The position numbers were made by a program, and so were the translations under genes. The notes beneath the pieces were generated by a model. The model saw only the letters and a list, made by a program, of their open reading frames with translations. It did not search any database and had not been told where the DNA came from. A stretch of DNA of 64,000 bases. Source: Luteimonas sp. YGD11-2 (GTDB lineage: Bacteria; Pseudomonadota; Gammaproteobacteria; Xanthomonadales; Xanthomonadaceae). Where the stretch lies: assembly GCF_004118975.1 (NCBI RefSeq), contig NZ_CP035376.1:1240001-1304000 (forward strand), in the 5' to 3' direction. Of the stretch, positions 1 to 8,791 are shown piece by piece; the stretch's first letter is position 1; every line of letters starts with the position of its first letter.

Positions 1-544
1 GAAGCTCCGCCCCGTCCTGCGTCGTGTCTGCAGCCAGCACATCGCGCAGCAGCCGGAACAGTTCGCGATAGGCGTGCGGCGGCCTGTTCTTCGCCCGTTC
101 CTGCGCGGCGTTGCGGATCAGCGTGCGCAGCTGCTGACGGTCGGCATCGGGATGCTCGGCCAGCAGGTCGGCGAGCGCGGTGTCGCCGCCCTCCAGCAGC
201 CGGTCGCGCCAGGTTTCTGCACGGTGCAGCAGCGCGGTTTCCTGTCGCGCGGCCTCGCCGCCGGCATCCATCGCATCGCGGATGGCGTCCAGCGTGTCGT
301 CGTCCTCGCGGCGCATCTGCTTGGCCAGGAACGCCAGCTGGCGCTTGCGCGCGATGTGCGAGGTGATGCGCTGCGCGTCGCGGATATGCGGCAGCAGGTG
401 GTCGGGCAGCGGAAGTTTTTCCAGCTGCGCCGGAGTCATGCCCACCAGTCGTTCGCCCAGTTCCAGCACTTCCAGTGCATCGCGCCGTTGCTGGCTGCGG
501 CTGGGCGAGAGGAATTCGCCGGTTTCGTCGTCGCGTCCGCGCAT
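1..544 (-). CDS. darP: DarP/YjgA family ribosome-associated protein (DUF615), 3' end cut by window edge
   Basis: The reverse strand reads from ATG at 544 without a stop to the left edge, giving 181 codons. The family is usually about 180 residues, so only the last few are missing. The N-terminus ([20 protein letters not shown]) and the segment [17 protein letters not shown] are typical of YjgA, a highly charged protein that associates with the 50S subunit and acts in late assembly. The middle is rich in Arg, Glu and Asp (residues 55-75, [17 protein letters not shown]). It is divergent from pmbA with about 90 bases between them, an arrangement I recall as common in proteobacteria. The family call rests on these segments and the pmbA neighbour. 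Confidence 0.9.
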   Translation of the reverse strand, partial: MRGRDDETGEFLSPSRSQQRRDALEVLELGERLVGMTPAQLEKLPLPDHLLPHIRDAQRITSHIARKRQLAFLAKQMRREDDDTLDAIRDAMDAGGEAARQETALLHRAETWRDRLLEGGDTALADLLAEHPDADRQQLRTLIRNAAQERAKNRPPHAYRELFRLLRDVLAADTTQDGAEL

Positions 545-635
545 CGTCGGTCCTGTGTGCAGGGCGGGGTGGATCCCCGGGTCGCCCGCGCGGGCGCGGC
601 GGCGCGGCGGACGTCAATCATCAAAGGATAATCCA

Positions 636-2003
636 TTGGACGTAGTGACTTCCCCGAAACACACCGCCGACGACAGCCTCGCGCGGATTGCCGCGCTCGA
701 GGAGGTGGCGCGGCGCGCACTCGACCTGTGCCGCGCACGCGGAGCCAGCCAGGCCGAGGTGTCGTGCTCGGAAGAGCAGGGCCTCAACGTCGGCGTGCGC
801 CTGGGCGAGGTGGAAACGGTCGAGGCCACCCGCGACCGCGGGGTCGCGCTGACCGTCTACTTCGGCCAGCGCAAGGGCAGCGCCAGCACCGCCGACCTGC
901 GCGACGACAGCCTGGTCGCCACCGTCGAGCAGGCCTGTGCGATCGCGCGCTACACCGAGGAGGACCCGGCCGCCGGGCTCGCCGACCCGGCGCTGATGGC
1001 GACCTTCCTGCGCGAGTTCGACAGCTGGCACCCCTGGGCGCTGGACGCGGACGAAGCCGTTGAACTGGCACTGGCCTGCGAGCAGGCCGGGCGCGATGCC
1101 GATCCCCGGATCGGCAATTCCGACGGTGCCTCGGTGGGCAGTGGCGCGGCGGTCTCGGTGTATGCCAACTCGCACGGGTTCGTCGGCAGCAGCCGCGAGA
1201 CCCACCACAGCCTCGGCTGTGCGCTGATCGCCGGCCAAGGCGAAGCCATGCAGCGCGATGGCTGGTACACGTTCGCGCTCGCACGCGACGACCTGCAGGC
1301 ACCTGCAGCAGTGGGGCGCGAGGCCGCGCGGCGCGCGCTGTCGCGGCTGGATCCACGGCCCATTCCGACCGGCGCGATGCCGGTGCTGTTCTCGACCGAG
1401 ATGGCGCGTTCGCTCGTCGGCCACCTGCTGGGTGCGGTGTCGGGCGGCGCGCTGTACCGGCGTGCGAGCTTCCTGCTCGACAGCCTTGGTGAGCAGTTGT
1501 TCCCCGACTGGTTCGCAATCCACGAGCGCCCGTTCCTGCCCCGCGGCCTGCGCTCGACGTCATTCGACGACGAGGGCGTGGCGACGCGCGAGTCGGCGCT
1601 GGTCGAGGCCGGCGTGCTGCAGCGCTACGTCCTCGGCAGCTATTCCGCGCGCAAGCTCGGCCTCGTGACCACCGGCAATGCCGGCGGCGTGCACAACCTC
1701 GAGGTGGCCGCCAATGCCGGCAACCTGGCCTCGATGCTGCGCGACATGGGACGTGGCCTGCTGGTCACCGAGCTGATGGGCCAGGGCGTCAACAACGTGA
1801 CCGGCGACTATTCGCGCGGTGCGGCAGGCTTCTGGGTGGAGAACGGCGTGATCGTGCACGCGGTCGACGGCATCACCATCGCCGGCAACCTGCGCGACAT
1901 GTTCCGCGACATCCGCGCGGTCGGCAGCGACCGTGATCCGCGCTCGCATATCGGCACCGGGCCGATCCTGCTGGACCGGATGACCGTCGCCGGCGGCGAA
2001 TGA
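636..2003 (+). CDS. pmbA: TldE/PmbA metalloprotease-complex subunit
   Basis: 455 residues, normal for PmbA (about 450). PmbA/TldE forms a cytoplasmic heterodimer with TldD that degrades or matures small peptides such as microcin B17 precursor and CcdA. TldE itself lacks the HExxxH zinc site, and none is seen here. Recognisable parts are the N-terminal domain (GVRLGEVETVEATRDRGVAL) and the C-terminal region with NNVTGDYSRGAAGFWVENG. I chose TTG at 636: AAAGGA at 623-628 lies 7 bases upstream, whereas the GTG at 645 would be 16 bases away. The open frame continues upstream to 180, but that part is antisense to darP and is not real. tldD is not in the window. Confidence 0.93.
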   Translation: MDVVTSPKHTADDSLARIAALEEVARRALDLCRARGASQAEVSCSEEQGLNVGVRLGEVETVEATRDRGVALTVYFGQRKGSASTADLRDDSLVATVEQACAIARYTEEDPAAGLADPALMATFLREFDSWHPWALDADEAVELALACEQAGRDADPRIGNSDGASVGSGAAVSVYANSHGFVGSSRETHHSLGCALIAGQGEAMQRDGWYTFALARDDLQAPAAVGREAARRALSRLDPRPIPTGAMPVLFSTEMARSLVGHLLGAVSGGALYRRASFLLDSLGEQLFPDWFAIHERPFLPRGLRSTSFDDEGVATRESALVEAGVLQRYVLGSYSARKLGLVTTGNAGGVHNLEVAANAGNLASMLRDMGRGLLVTELMGQGVNNVTGDYSRGAAGFWVENGVIVHAVDGITIAGNLRDMFRDIRAVGSDRDPRSHIGTGPILLDRMTVAGGE

Positions 2004-2091
2004 CGTTAGGCTGTCGGACGGAGCACCTCTCCGTCGCCCGCGTGGTTGGCGCCGTCGCGCGGGCACTGCACCCGCGCGCCTGGGGAACGAC

Positions 2092-2517
2092 ATGAACGCA
2101 CCGTACGACCACGACGCACCCACGCCCGTCAGCACCAGCGGCATCGCCGCGGATCAGCGCCAATGGGCGATGTTCGCCCACCTGTCCGCGTTGCTCGGCG
2201 GGCTCGTCACCGCCGGCTGGGCAGGGGGCGTGGGCTGCTTCCTCGGGCCGCTGGTGATCTGGCTGATGAAGCGCGAGACCATGCCGTTCGTCGGCGACCA
2301 GGCGAAGGAAGCGCTGAATTTCAACATCACCGTCGCCGCGATCATGCTGGTGCTGTTCCTGGTCGGCATCTTCACTTTCGGCATCGGCTTCCTGCTGACC
2401 GTGCCGCTGATGGTGATCGTCGCGCTGGTGTCGCTGGTCTTCATCATCATCGCCGCGATCAAGGCAAACGACGGCGTGGCGTACCGCTATCCGTTCGCGA
2501 TCCGCTTGGTGAAATGA
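2092..2517 (+). CDS. DUF4870 small membrane protein (first of two)
   Basis: 141 residues. A short polar N-terminus is followed by three hydrophobic segments (about 26-55, 75-100 and 105-125), with the conserved DUF4870 features: QWAMFAHLSALLGG, a WLMKRE turn, the motif ALNFNIT, and the ending YRYPFAIRLVK. DUF4870 proteins are Tic20-like inner-membrane proteins of unknown function. A paralogue follows 108 bases downstream, and the two share the pattern (A)HL(S/T)AL..WLxKR..AxNFN..YRYP. A TAGGCT hexamer at 2007-2012 is a weak candidate -10. Family assignment is confident; no function can be given. Confidence 0.88.
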   Translation: MNAPYDHDAPTPVSTSGIAADQRQWAMFAHLSALLGGLVTAGWAGGVGCFLGPLVIWLMKRETMPFVGDQAKEALNFNITVAAIMLVLFLVGIFTFGIGFLLTVPLMVIVALVSLVFIIIAAIKANDGVAYRYPFAIRLVK

Positions 2518-2625
2518 CGCAGCGCGCGCCTGCGCGCATAGGTCGTCGGTTGGGTTGGACCGCGTTGCAGGCGGTCCCATGATGGTGGCCGGGGGCGCGA
2601 TGTCCGCGCCCGGCAGGAGACCGTC

Positions 2626-3060
2626 ATGGCACATGTCCAATCCATCACCACCTCCAATGAGCGCGGCTGGGCCATGGCCGCGCACCTCACCGCCCTGGTG
2701 CTGGCACTGATGACCAGCTGGCTGGTCGGCGTTGCCGGGGTGGTCGGGGCCGGGGCGATCTGGCTGCTCAAGCGCGACGACTCGCCATTCATCGCCCGCC
2801 ACGCGCGCGAGGCGGTCAACTTCAACCTCAGCATGCTGATCTATGCCGCGGTGGCCTGCGGCATCGCCGCGGCGCTGGTCGGGTTGACCGTGCTGACCCT
2901 GGGACTGGGCGTGATCCTGACCCTGCCGGCCGGTCTGGCGCTGCTGATGGTGATCGTCGCGATCGCGCTGATGTGGCTGGTGTGCAGCATCATCGCCGCG
3001 GTCAGGGCGTGGAACGGCGAGGAGTACCGCTATCCGCTGACCATCCGCCTGCTGGACTGA
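2626..3060 (+). CDS. DUF4870 small membrane protein (second of two)
   Basis: 144 residues with the same architecture as the preceding gene: N-terminal GWAMAAHLTALVLALM, then WLLKRDDSPFIARHAREAVNFNLSM, two further hydrophobic helices, and the ending EEYRYPLTIRLLD. The ATG is preceded by AGGAGA (2614-2619), a good ribosome site. It is convergent with ispA, whose stop is about 60 bases away. The pair looks like a tandem duplication that has diverged, since the middle helices differ clearly. Function unknown. Confidence 0.88.
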   Translation: MAHVQSITTSNERGWAMAAHLTALVLALMTSWLVGVAGVVGAGAIWLLKRDDSPFIARHAREAVNFNLSMLIYAAVACGIAAALVGLTVLTLGLGVILTLPAGLALLMVIVAIALMWLVCSIIAAVRAWNGEEYRYPLTIRLLD

Positions 3061-3118
3061 GGGGCTTTGAAACACGCCCGCGCGCTGGCGCCTTCGGCGT
3101 CCGTCACCCGCCGCGTGA

Positions 3119-4015
3119 TCAGTTGTTGCGGGTAATCGCGTGGCGCCCGAGTGCCGCCAGCGCCGATGCGCGCTCGCCGAACGGGGCGAGCGCCGCGTCC
3201 ATCGTCGTCGCCAGTGACTGCAGGCGGGCGCGCGAGGCGTCGACGCCGATCAGCGCCGGGAACGTGGCCTTGTCCTGCGCCGCATCCTTGCCGGCGGTCT
3301 TGCCGAGGGTGCTGCTGTCGGACTCGACATCGAGCAGGTCGTCGCGGATCTGGAAGGCAAGCCCCAGCGCATCGGCAAACGTATCCAGTCGTGCGGCGGT
3401 CTGCGCGTCCACATCCGCAGCAAGCGCACCCAGCCGCACCGCGGCACGCAGCAGCGCGCCGGTCTTCATCGCATGCAGGCGTTCGAGTGCCTCGATATGG
3501 GGCACACCGTTGCCGGTAGCGGCGAGATCGCGCGCCTGGCCGCCACACATGCCGCCAGCACCTGCCGCCACCGCGAGCTCGCGCAGCATCGCCACCCGCG
3601 CGGCTGCGGGCTGCGGGGCATCGGCGAGCACCGCGAATGCCAGCGACTGCAGTGCATCGCCGCACAGCACCGCGGTGCCCTCGTCGAACGCCACGTGCAC
3701 GGTCGGCTGGCCGCGCCGCAGCGCGTCGTCGTCCATCGAGGGCAGGTCGTCGTGGACCAGCGAATAGGCGTGGATCAGTTCGACGGCGGCCGCCGCCGGA
3801 TCCAGTGCGTCTTCGGCGGCTCCGAACGCGGTGCCGGTGGCGTACACCAGCAGCGGACGCATGCGCTTGCCGCCGAGCAGGGTGGCGTGGCGCATCGACG
3901 CCAGCAGGCGCGGCTCGCTACCGACGAGCGGGTCCAGCGCGCTGCCGATGGCATCGTCGGCGCGCTGGCGCCAGGCATCGAAACGGCCGGAAACGGCCGC
4001 GGGCGTCTCAGACAT
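3119..4015 (-). CDS. ispA: Polyprenyl synthetase / (2E,6E)-farnesyl diphosphate synthase
   Basis: 298 residues, the usual length. It condenses dimethylallyl and isopentenyl diphosphate to farnesyl diphosphate, the precursor of undecaprenyl carrier (uppS is also in this window), ubiquinone and other prenyl chains. The first Asp-rich motif (DDLPSMDDD, residues 89-97) and the second (DDLLD) are intact, with GGKRMRP near residue 48 for substrate phosphate binding. The start is ATG at 4015, which overlaps the xseB stop by 8 bases (ATGTCTGA), implying translational coupling. A longer frame to 4045 lies inside xseB. dxs, often next in this operon, is not here. Confidence 0.95.
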   Translation of the reverse strand: MSETPAAVSGRFDAWRQRADDAIGSALDPLVGSEPRLLASMRHATLLGGKRMRPLLVYATGTAFGAAEDALDPAAAAVELIHAYSLVHDDLPSMDDDALRRGQPTVHVAFDEGTAVLCGDALQSLAFAVLADAPQPAAARVAMLRELAVAAGAGGMCGGQARDLAATGNGVPHIEALERLHAMKTGALLRAAVRLGALAADVDAQTAARLDTFADALGLAFQIRDDLLDVESDSSTLGKTAGKDAAQDKATFPALIGVDASRARLQSLATTMDAALAPFGERASALAALGRHAITRNN

Positions 4016-4298
4016 CGTCGCCGGCGGCGGGAAACGGTTCGCCATTGCCGGGCTGGCCGGGGTCGCTCAACAGGCGCACGCGCAGTTCGGCCTGTTCCAG
4101 TGCCTGCTGGCAACGGCGATACAGGCCCACGCCGCGCTCGTAGGCGGCCAGTGAATCCTCGAGACTGAGTTCACCGTCCTCCATGCGCTCCACCAGCGCT
4201 TCGAGCTGTTCGAGCGACTGCTCGAAATCGCTCACCGGCGAGGTGCTGTCGGCGCCGTCGGCGGGGAGGGCGGGGTCGGAAGTCTGCTTGCGTGCCAT
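4008..4298 (-). CDS. xseB: Exodeoxyribonuclease VII small subunit
   Basis: 96 residues. The core from about 23 to 80 ([20 protein letters not shown], then [20 protein letters not shown]) is the diagnostic XseB helical hairpin. Several copies bind one XseA subunit to form the exonuclease that degrades single-stranded DNA. The first 20 and last 15 residues are low-complexity extensions. The gene is coupled to ispA by an 8-base overlap, a widespread arrangement. A TAGAAT hexamer on this strand (4310-4305) lies exactly 6 bases before the ATG, which predicts an mRNA beginning at the start codon. Confidence 0.95.
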   Translation of the reverse strand: MARKQTSDPALPADGADSTSPVSDFEQSLEQLEALVERMEDGELSLEDSLAAYERGVGLYRRCQQALEQAELRVRLLSDPGQPGNGEPFPAAGDDV

Positions 4299-4304
4299 GC
4301 GCGC

Positions 4305-4310
4305 ATTCTA
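4305..4310 (-). promoter_or_regulatory. Candidate -10 box (TAGAAT) of xseB-ispA
   Basis: TAGAAT on the minus strand, 6 bases upstream of the xseB ATG. Transcription would begin about at the A of the start codon (leaderless). No good -35 is visible 17 bases upstream. Confidence 0.45.
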
Positions 4311-4356
4311 GGCCGAATCGGCCGCCGCTTCGTGACCGCGGGCTGGCCTACGGGGG

Positions 4357-5673
4357 TCAGCGGCGCGCCGGCGGCGTCCAGTGCAGGCGTGCGTTGCGTG
4401 CCTGCAGCCACGCGTCCAGCGCGGCCGCGACCACGCGGTCGCCGGCGGCGAGGAGTTCGCCACCAGGCGTGGACAGCAGCGGCAGCTGCGCGCGTTCCCA
4501 GCGCGGCACGTCGAGCATCTGCAGTATCTGTTTCAGGCTGTGGTGATGGTCCCGCCCGGGCAGCCGGATGCGCTCGCCGCCGCGGCGCGCATGCACCCGC
4601 AACGGCACATCGAAGCGGGTTGGGCCCCCGGCCTCGAGCTGCAACCTGCCGCCATCGGGCAGTGCCAGCGGCGCGGCGCCATCCCATTCGAGATCGAGCT
4701 CCGCGCACAGCGGCACCTGCAGCGGCGCGGCGTGCAGCAGGTCGCGCCAGCGCTGCACCCGCGTGCCGGCGTAGTCGAAACAGGCATCGCCATCGCGCGC
4801 ACCACCGGCGAGCATCCGTTCGATCTGCATCACGCCTTCGGCCGGCAGCGGCGGCAGCCCGAGCGTCGCGATCCAGTGCCGCAGCACGCGGGCACGGCGC
4901 GCCGACGGCAGCCCGCGCAGGGCATCCAGGCGCAACACCGCAGGAACATCGGTGCGTGCAGTGGCCATCGCAGCGGCATCGTCATCGGCCAGCAGGTCGC
5001 AGGCCTGCGCCGCGAGGCCCGCGCTGCGGGCGAGGCTTCCGGTGGCATGCGGCCAGCGTTCGCGCAGCCGGGGCAGCACCGCATGGCGCAGGAAGTTGCG
5101 GTCGGGGTCGAGCGCGGCATTGCTGGTGTCCTCGATCCACGCCAGCCCACGGGTGCGTGCGACCTGCAACACGTGCGCACGCGGCGTCGCCAGCAACGGG
5201 CGCCACAGCCAGCCCGCGCCATGTGCGCGCCACGGGCGCATGGCCGCCAGCCCCTCCACGCCGGACGCCCGCAGCGCGCGCAGCAGGAAGGTTTCCGCCT
5301 GGTCATCCAGATGGTGGGCCAGCGCGAGGATGTCGCCGGGCTGCAGCTGCGCCGCGAACGCGGCGTAACGTGCGCTACGCGCGGCCGCCTCGAGACCGCA
5401 CCCCTCATCGGGCTGCACGTGGGCGCGGTGGATCTCCAGCGGTACGTCGAGCGCCGCGCAGACGTGCTGCGCATGCGCGGCCCAGTCGTCGGCGGCTGCG
5501 TGCAGGCCGTGGTGCACATGCACTGCACGCAGGCCGCGCGCGCGCGCGTCGGGATCGCCGGCAAGGCGGTGCAGCAGCACGGTGGAATCGAGCCCGCCGC
5601 TGAAACCGACCACGACCGGCGCGGCGGCGCTAGGCGGGATCCACAGTGGCAGGTCGACGGTGGACGCGGACAT
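4357..5673 (-). CDS. tilS: tRNA(Ile)-lysidine synthetase
   Basis: 438 residues, a full-length three-domain TilS. It modifies C34 of tRNA-Ile2 (CAU anticodon) to lysidine with ATP and lysine, so that the tRNA reads AUA. The N-terminal PP-loop is clear (VVVGFSGGLDST, about residues 20-31), followed by the conserved VHVHHGLH, LALAHHLDDQAETFLLR and WRPLL stretches. The C-terminal part has the TilS substrate-binding domain with LPGRDHHHSLKQILQ. The start is ATG at 5673 (MSASTVD); the same frame stays open further upstream but crosses the divergent reductase gene. It is essential in most bacteria. Confidence 0.95.
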   Translation of the reverse strand: MSASTVDLPLWIPPSAAAPVVVGFSGGLDSTVLLHRLAGDPDARARGLRAVHVHHGLHAAADDWAAHAQHVCAALDVPLEIHRAHVQPDEGCGLEAAARSARYAAFAAQLQPGDILALAHHLDDQAETFLLRALRASGVEGLAAMRPWRAHGAGWLWRPLLATPRAHVLQVARTRGLAWIEDTSNAALDPDRNFLRHAVLPRLRERWPHATGSLARSAGLAAQACDLLADDDAAAMATARTDVPAVLRLDALRGLPSARRARVLRHWIATLGLPPLPAEGVMQIERMLAGGARDGDACFDYAGTRVQRWRDLLHAAPLQVPLCAELDLEWDGAAPLALPDGGRLQLEAGGPTRFDVPLRVHARRGGERIRLPGRDHHHSLKQILQMLDVPRWERAQLPLLSTPGGELLAAGDRVVAAALDAWLQARNARLHWTPPARR

Positions 5674-5741
5674 TCGCGCATGGTGCCACGCGCGCGACGC
5701 TGCGATCCGCGATGCGCATCTTGCGGTCAACCGGCTTCGCC

Positions 5742-5747
5742 TAGAGT
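5742..5747 (+). promoter_or_regulatory. Candidate -10 box (TAGAGT) of the old-yellow-enzyme gene
   Basis: TAGAGT lies 26 bases before the ATG at 5774, matching the TAG-A-x-T hexamers found upstream of other genes in this window. No clear -35. Confidence 0.35.
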
Positions 5748-5773
5748 GCGCTGTCCTCATGCGGGAGTCCTCG

Positions 5774-6835
5774 ATGACCCGGTTGTTCGCACCGCTCGCC
5801 CAACGCTCCATCGTCATGCGCAACCGCATCGCGGTGTCGCCGATGTGCCAGTACAGCGCCACCGACGGCGTGCCCGACGCATGGCATCTCGTCCACCTGG
5901 GCAGCCGCGCGGTCGGCGGTGCGGGCGTGGTGATGGCCGAGGCCACCGCGGTGTCGCCGGAGGGGCGCATCTCTCCGGCCGATACCGGGCTGTGGAGCGT
6001 CGCGCAGGCGCAGGCATGGGCGCCGGTTGCCGCGTTCGCGCGTGCGCACGGCGCGGTGCCTGCGGTGCAGCTCGCGCACGCCGGCCGCAAGGCCAGTACG
6101 CAGGTGCCATGGTTGGGCCGCCTGGCGGTCCGGCCGGAGGACGGTGGCTGGCAGGTCGTGGCACCCTGCGGGGGCGCGTACGACGCCGGCTATCCGGAGC
6201 CCGTAGCGCTCGATGCCGCAGGCATCGGCAGGGTCATCGACGACTTCCGTGCCGCCGCACGGCGCGCGCTGGATGCCGGCTTCGAGCTGGTCGAGATCCA
6301 CGCCGCGCATGGTTACCTGCTGCACCAGTTCCTCTCGCCGCTGACCAATCATCGCGACGATGCCTGGGGCGGGGACTTCGAAGGGCGGATCCGGCTGACG
6401 CTGGAAGTGATCGCCGCGGTGCGCGAGGTATGGCCGGAGCGCCTGCCGCTGTGGCTGCGGATCTCGGCAACCGACTGGGCCGACGACGGCTGGGACCTCG
6501 AGCAGAGCATCGCGCTGTGCAGGCAGCTGGGCGATGCCGGCGTGGACCTGGTCGATGTGTCCAGCGGCGGGCTGGTGCCCTGGCAGCGGATCGAGGTCGG
6601 CCCGGGTTACCAGGTGCCATTTGCCGGCGAGATCCGCCGCGCCAGCGGCATTTCCACCGGTGCGGTCGGGCTGATCACCAGCGCCACGCAGGCCGAGGAC
6701 GTGCTGGCCCGCGAGGACGCCGACATGGTGCTGCTGGGCCGCGAACTGCTGCGCGACCCGTACTTCCCGCAGCACGCGGCACGCGAGCTGGGCGCCGATC
6801 TCCCGGTACCGGTGCAGTACGCCCGGGCGTGGTGA
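5774..6835 (+). CDS. NADH:flavin oxidoreductase, YqjM-like old yellow enzyme
   Basis: 353 residues, a single FMN-binding TIM barrel of the YqjM/XenA (class III old yellow enzyme) type. These reduce activated C=C bonds of enones, or nitro compounds, with NAD(P)H. The N-terminus has the Cys-containing stretch IAVSPMCQYSA, in which Cys tunes the flavin in YqjM. The substrate His pair falls in QLAHAGRKAS and EIHAAHGYLLHQFLSPLTN, and the phosphate loop near VLLGRELLRDPYFP is present. ATG at 5774 is preceded by GGGAG (5763-5767); the ATG at 5759 has no such site. The physiological substrate is unknown. It is convergent with the next gene, 6 bases away. Confidence 0.9.
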   Translation: MTRLFAPLAQRSIVMRNRIAVSPMCQYSATDGVPDAWHLVHLGSRAVGGAGVVMAEATAVSPEGRISPADTGLWSVAQAQAWAPVAAFARAHGAVPAVQLAHAGRKASTQVPWLGRLAVRPEDGGWQVVAPCGGAYDAGYPEPVALDAAGIGRVIDDFRAAARRALDAGFELVEIHAAHGYLLHQFLSPLTNHRDDAWGGDFEGRIRLTLEVIAAVREVWPERLPLWLRISATDWADDGWDLEQSIALCRQLGDAGVDLVDVSSGGLVPWQRIEVGPGYQVPFAGEIRRASGISTGAVGLITSATQAEDVLAREDADMVLLGRELLRDPYFPQHAARELGADLPVPVQYARAW

Positions 6836-6841
6836 GGGGCC

Positions 6842-7504
6842 TCAGGGGTTCTGGCCGGGCCCAGTGCGGAGAATATCGGTGACGTCGAAGTAGAACGACC
6901 GCTTCCGCCCATTGTTCATGCGTACGTCGAGCCGGTCGTACGAACGGCCATCGTGTTGCACGACCGACTGGCGCCGCACCTCGCGCACGCCCAGCACATG
7001 ACGGGCCAGCACGTACTCGTTGGAAGCCAGGCATGTCCGGAAGGCGCGGGCAGGGGACGCGCCGTCGCGTCCTTCGATCATCATCTCAAGCAACGCCGTT
7101 GCATAGGCGCGCCGGTCAGCGTGTCGCGCCGTATCGCCGGCGGCTTCAGCAAGTACCGCGAGCAGGAATTGCAATTCAAGCGACGGGAGTGCATCCAGGT
7201 CACCAAACTGCTCGGCGAGCTGGTCCAGGGTCGGCTGCGCGGCCGCGACAACGTCAGGTCCGGTCACGACGTTGCTTATCTCATCGATCGCGCCAAGCAC
7301 GGCCAGATCGACGAGTCCGGGAAGCATCGGGCGGGTACCGACGCGTTCGCAGTCTGCAAGTGCGGCCTCCCGGTAAATCGTTGCCTCACCAGGTGGTGTT
7401 ACCGGATCGCCTGCAAAGGCCGGCGACACGAAGAGTGCCGCAACGAGCGGCGTAACGAGTTTAGGCCGCACGGTTGTCCGGCTTGCGCGCAGGGTGCCAG
7501 CCAT
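6842..7504 (-). CDS. Exported protein of unknown function, DUF4919-like C-terminus
   Basis: 220 residues. The N-terminus looks like a Sec signal peptide: basic residues 5-15, hydrophobic LVTPLVAALFVSPAFA, cleavage after AFA about residue 31. GGAGGT (7515-7510) is 5 bases before the ATG, which fixes this start; the longer frame upstream has no ribosome site. The C-terminal 60 residues (Ser/Asn-Glu-Tyr, VLARHVLGV, GRSYDRLDVR, FYFDVTDIL) resemble by eye the pattern of DUF4919 proteins. There is no recognisable catalytic motif; two Cys lie in the mature part. It sits 50 bases downstream of accA on the same strand, and I know of no functional link. Confidence 0.7.
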   Translation of the reverse strand: MAGTLRASRTTVRPKLVTPLVAALFVSPAFAGDPVTPPGEATIYREAALADCERVGTRPMLPGLVDLAVLGAIDEISNVVTGPDVVAAAQPTLDQLAEQFGDLDALPSLELQFLLAVLAEAAGDTARHADRRAYATALLEMMIEGRDGASPARAFRTCLASNEYVLARHVLGVREVRRQSVVQHDGRSYDRLDVRMNNGRKRSFYFDVTDILRTGPGQNP

Positions 7505-7554
7505 TTCGTACCTCCGTGTCGTGCTGATGGTTTTCCCGGCGTGCGTGGCGCTCC

Positions 7555-8514
7555 TCAGGCCGCCTCGTACGCCCCGTAGCCGCGCAGGCGCTCGTAGCGG
7601 CGCTGCAGGAGGTCGGGCAGCGGCAGCGCCTCGAGGGCGTCGAGTTCGTTGAGCAGCACCGACTTCAGGCGGATCGCGGTCTGGCGCGGATTGCGGTGCG
7701 CGCCGCCGATCGGTTCGCGGATCACCTTGTCCACCAGGCCCAGCCCGTGCAGGCGGCGCGCGGTCAGACCCAGTTGCTCGGCGGCGTCGCGCGCCTTGCC
7801 GGCGTCCTTCCACAGGATCGATGCACAGCCTTCCGGGGAGATCACCGAATAGGTGCTGTACTCGAACATCAGCGTGCGGTCGCCGACGCCGATGGCGAGC
7901 GCGCCGCCGGAGCCGCCTTCGCCGATCACCGTGCAGATGATCGGCGTCTTCAGCTCGGCCATCTCCATCAGGTTGCGGGCGATGGCTTCGGACTGCCCGC
8001 GCTCCTCGGCGCCGATGCCGGGATAGGCGCCCGGGGTGTCGATGAAGGTCAGCAGTGGCAGGCCGAAGCGCTCGGCCATCTTCATCAGCCGCAGCGCCTT
8101 GCGGTAACCCTCCGGGCGCGGCATGCCGAAGTTGCGGCGTACCTTGGACTTGGTGTCGCGGCCCTTCTGGTGGCCGATGATCATCACGCTGCGGCCGTTG
8201 ATGCGGCCCAGGCCACCGACGATGGCGTGATCGTCGGCGTAGGCGCGATCACCGGCGAGTTCCTGGAACTCGTCGCAGATATGGCGGATGTAGTCGTGGG
8301 TGTAGGGCCGGGCAGGGTGGCGCGCGAGCTGCGACACCTGCCACGGAGTGAGGTCGCGGAAGATCTGCGCGGTGCGGCGGCGCAGCTTCTCCTGCAGCGC
8401 GTGCACTTCGTTGTCGACGTTCACCGCGGGGCCGGCACTGGCCTGGCGCAGTTCCTGGATCTTGGCTTCGAGGTCGGCGATGGGCTGCTCGAAGTCGAGG
8501 TAGTTCGGGTTCAT
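7555..8514 (-). CDS. accA: Acetyl-CoA carboxylase carboxyltransferase subunit alpha
   Basis: 319 residues, the family length. With AccD it forms the carboxyltransferase that moves the carboxyl group from biotin to acetyl-CoA, giving malonyl-CoA for fatty acid synthesis. The crotonase-fold core is plain: [51 protein letters not shown] and [15 protein letters not shown]. The start ([12 protein letters not shown]) is the standard one. In related genomes accA follows dnaE directly; here a plus-strand transporter gene separates them. A TAGACT hexamer at 8550-8545 is a candidate -10. Confidence 0.97.
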   Translation of the reverse strand: MNPNYLDFEQPIADLEAKIQELRQASAGPAVNVDNEVHALQEKLRRRTAQIFRDLTPWQVSQLARHPARPYTHDYIRHICDEFQELAGDRAYADDHAIVGGLGRINGRSVMIIGHQKGRDTKSKVRRNFGMPRPEGYRKALRLMKMAERFGLPLLTFIDTPGAYPGIGAEERGQSEAIARNLMEMAELKTPIICTVIGEGGSGGALAIGVGDRTLMFEYSTYSVISPEGCASILWKDAGKARDAAEQLGLTARRLHGLGLVDKVIREPIGGAHRNPRQTAIRLKSVLLNELDALEALPLPDLLQRRYERLRGYGAYEAA

Positions 8515-8544
8515 CTGATACCGGGGCCCGGAAACAATCGCGAG

Positions 8545-8550
8545 AGTCTA
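8545..8550 (-). promoter_or_regulatory. Candidate -10 box (TAGACT) of accA
   Basis: TAGACT on the minus strand, 30 bases upstream of the accA ATG. The rest of the 8515-8791 gap holds no other signal I can support apart from the ribosome site of the transporter. Confidence 0.35.
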
Positions 8551-8791
8551 TCCGACCGCCTGCCACGGCACCGTACCCCGGCGTGTCGTCACGCGCGAAC
8601 GACCACCGCGACGGGCAGACACCGTCACCCGCACGTGACGCGGCTTCTGGTGCCGTTGCCAGCCTCCGTACCGCCGGGACATCGGCCTCGACGAGGTCGC
8701 GAACAGGGGTTTTTAGAGATCGACGACCGCATCACCCTGCGTACCGCCTGCCGGATGGTCCGGACCCTTTGCCGACCCGATGGAGGGCCCG

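Noticed and set aside
180..635. Upstream extension of the pmbA reading frame
   Set aside because: It is antisense to darP, has no ribosome site, and PmbA homology begins after the TTG at 636, which has AAAGGA 7 bases before it.
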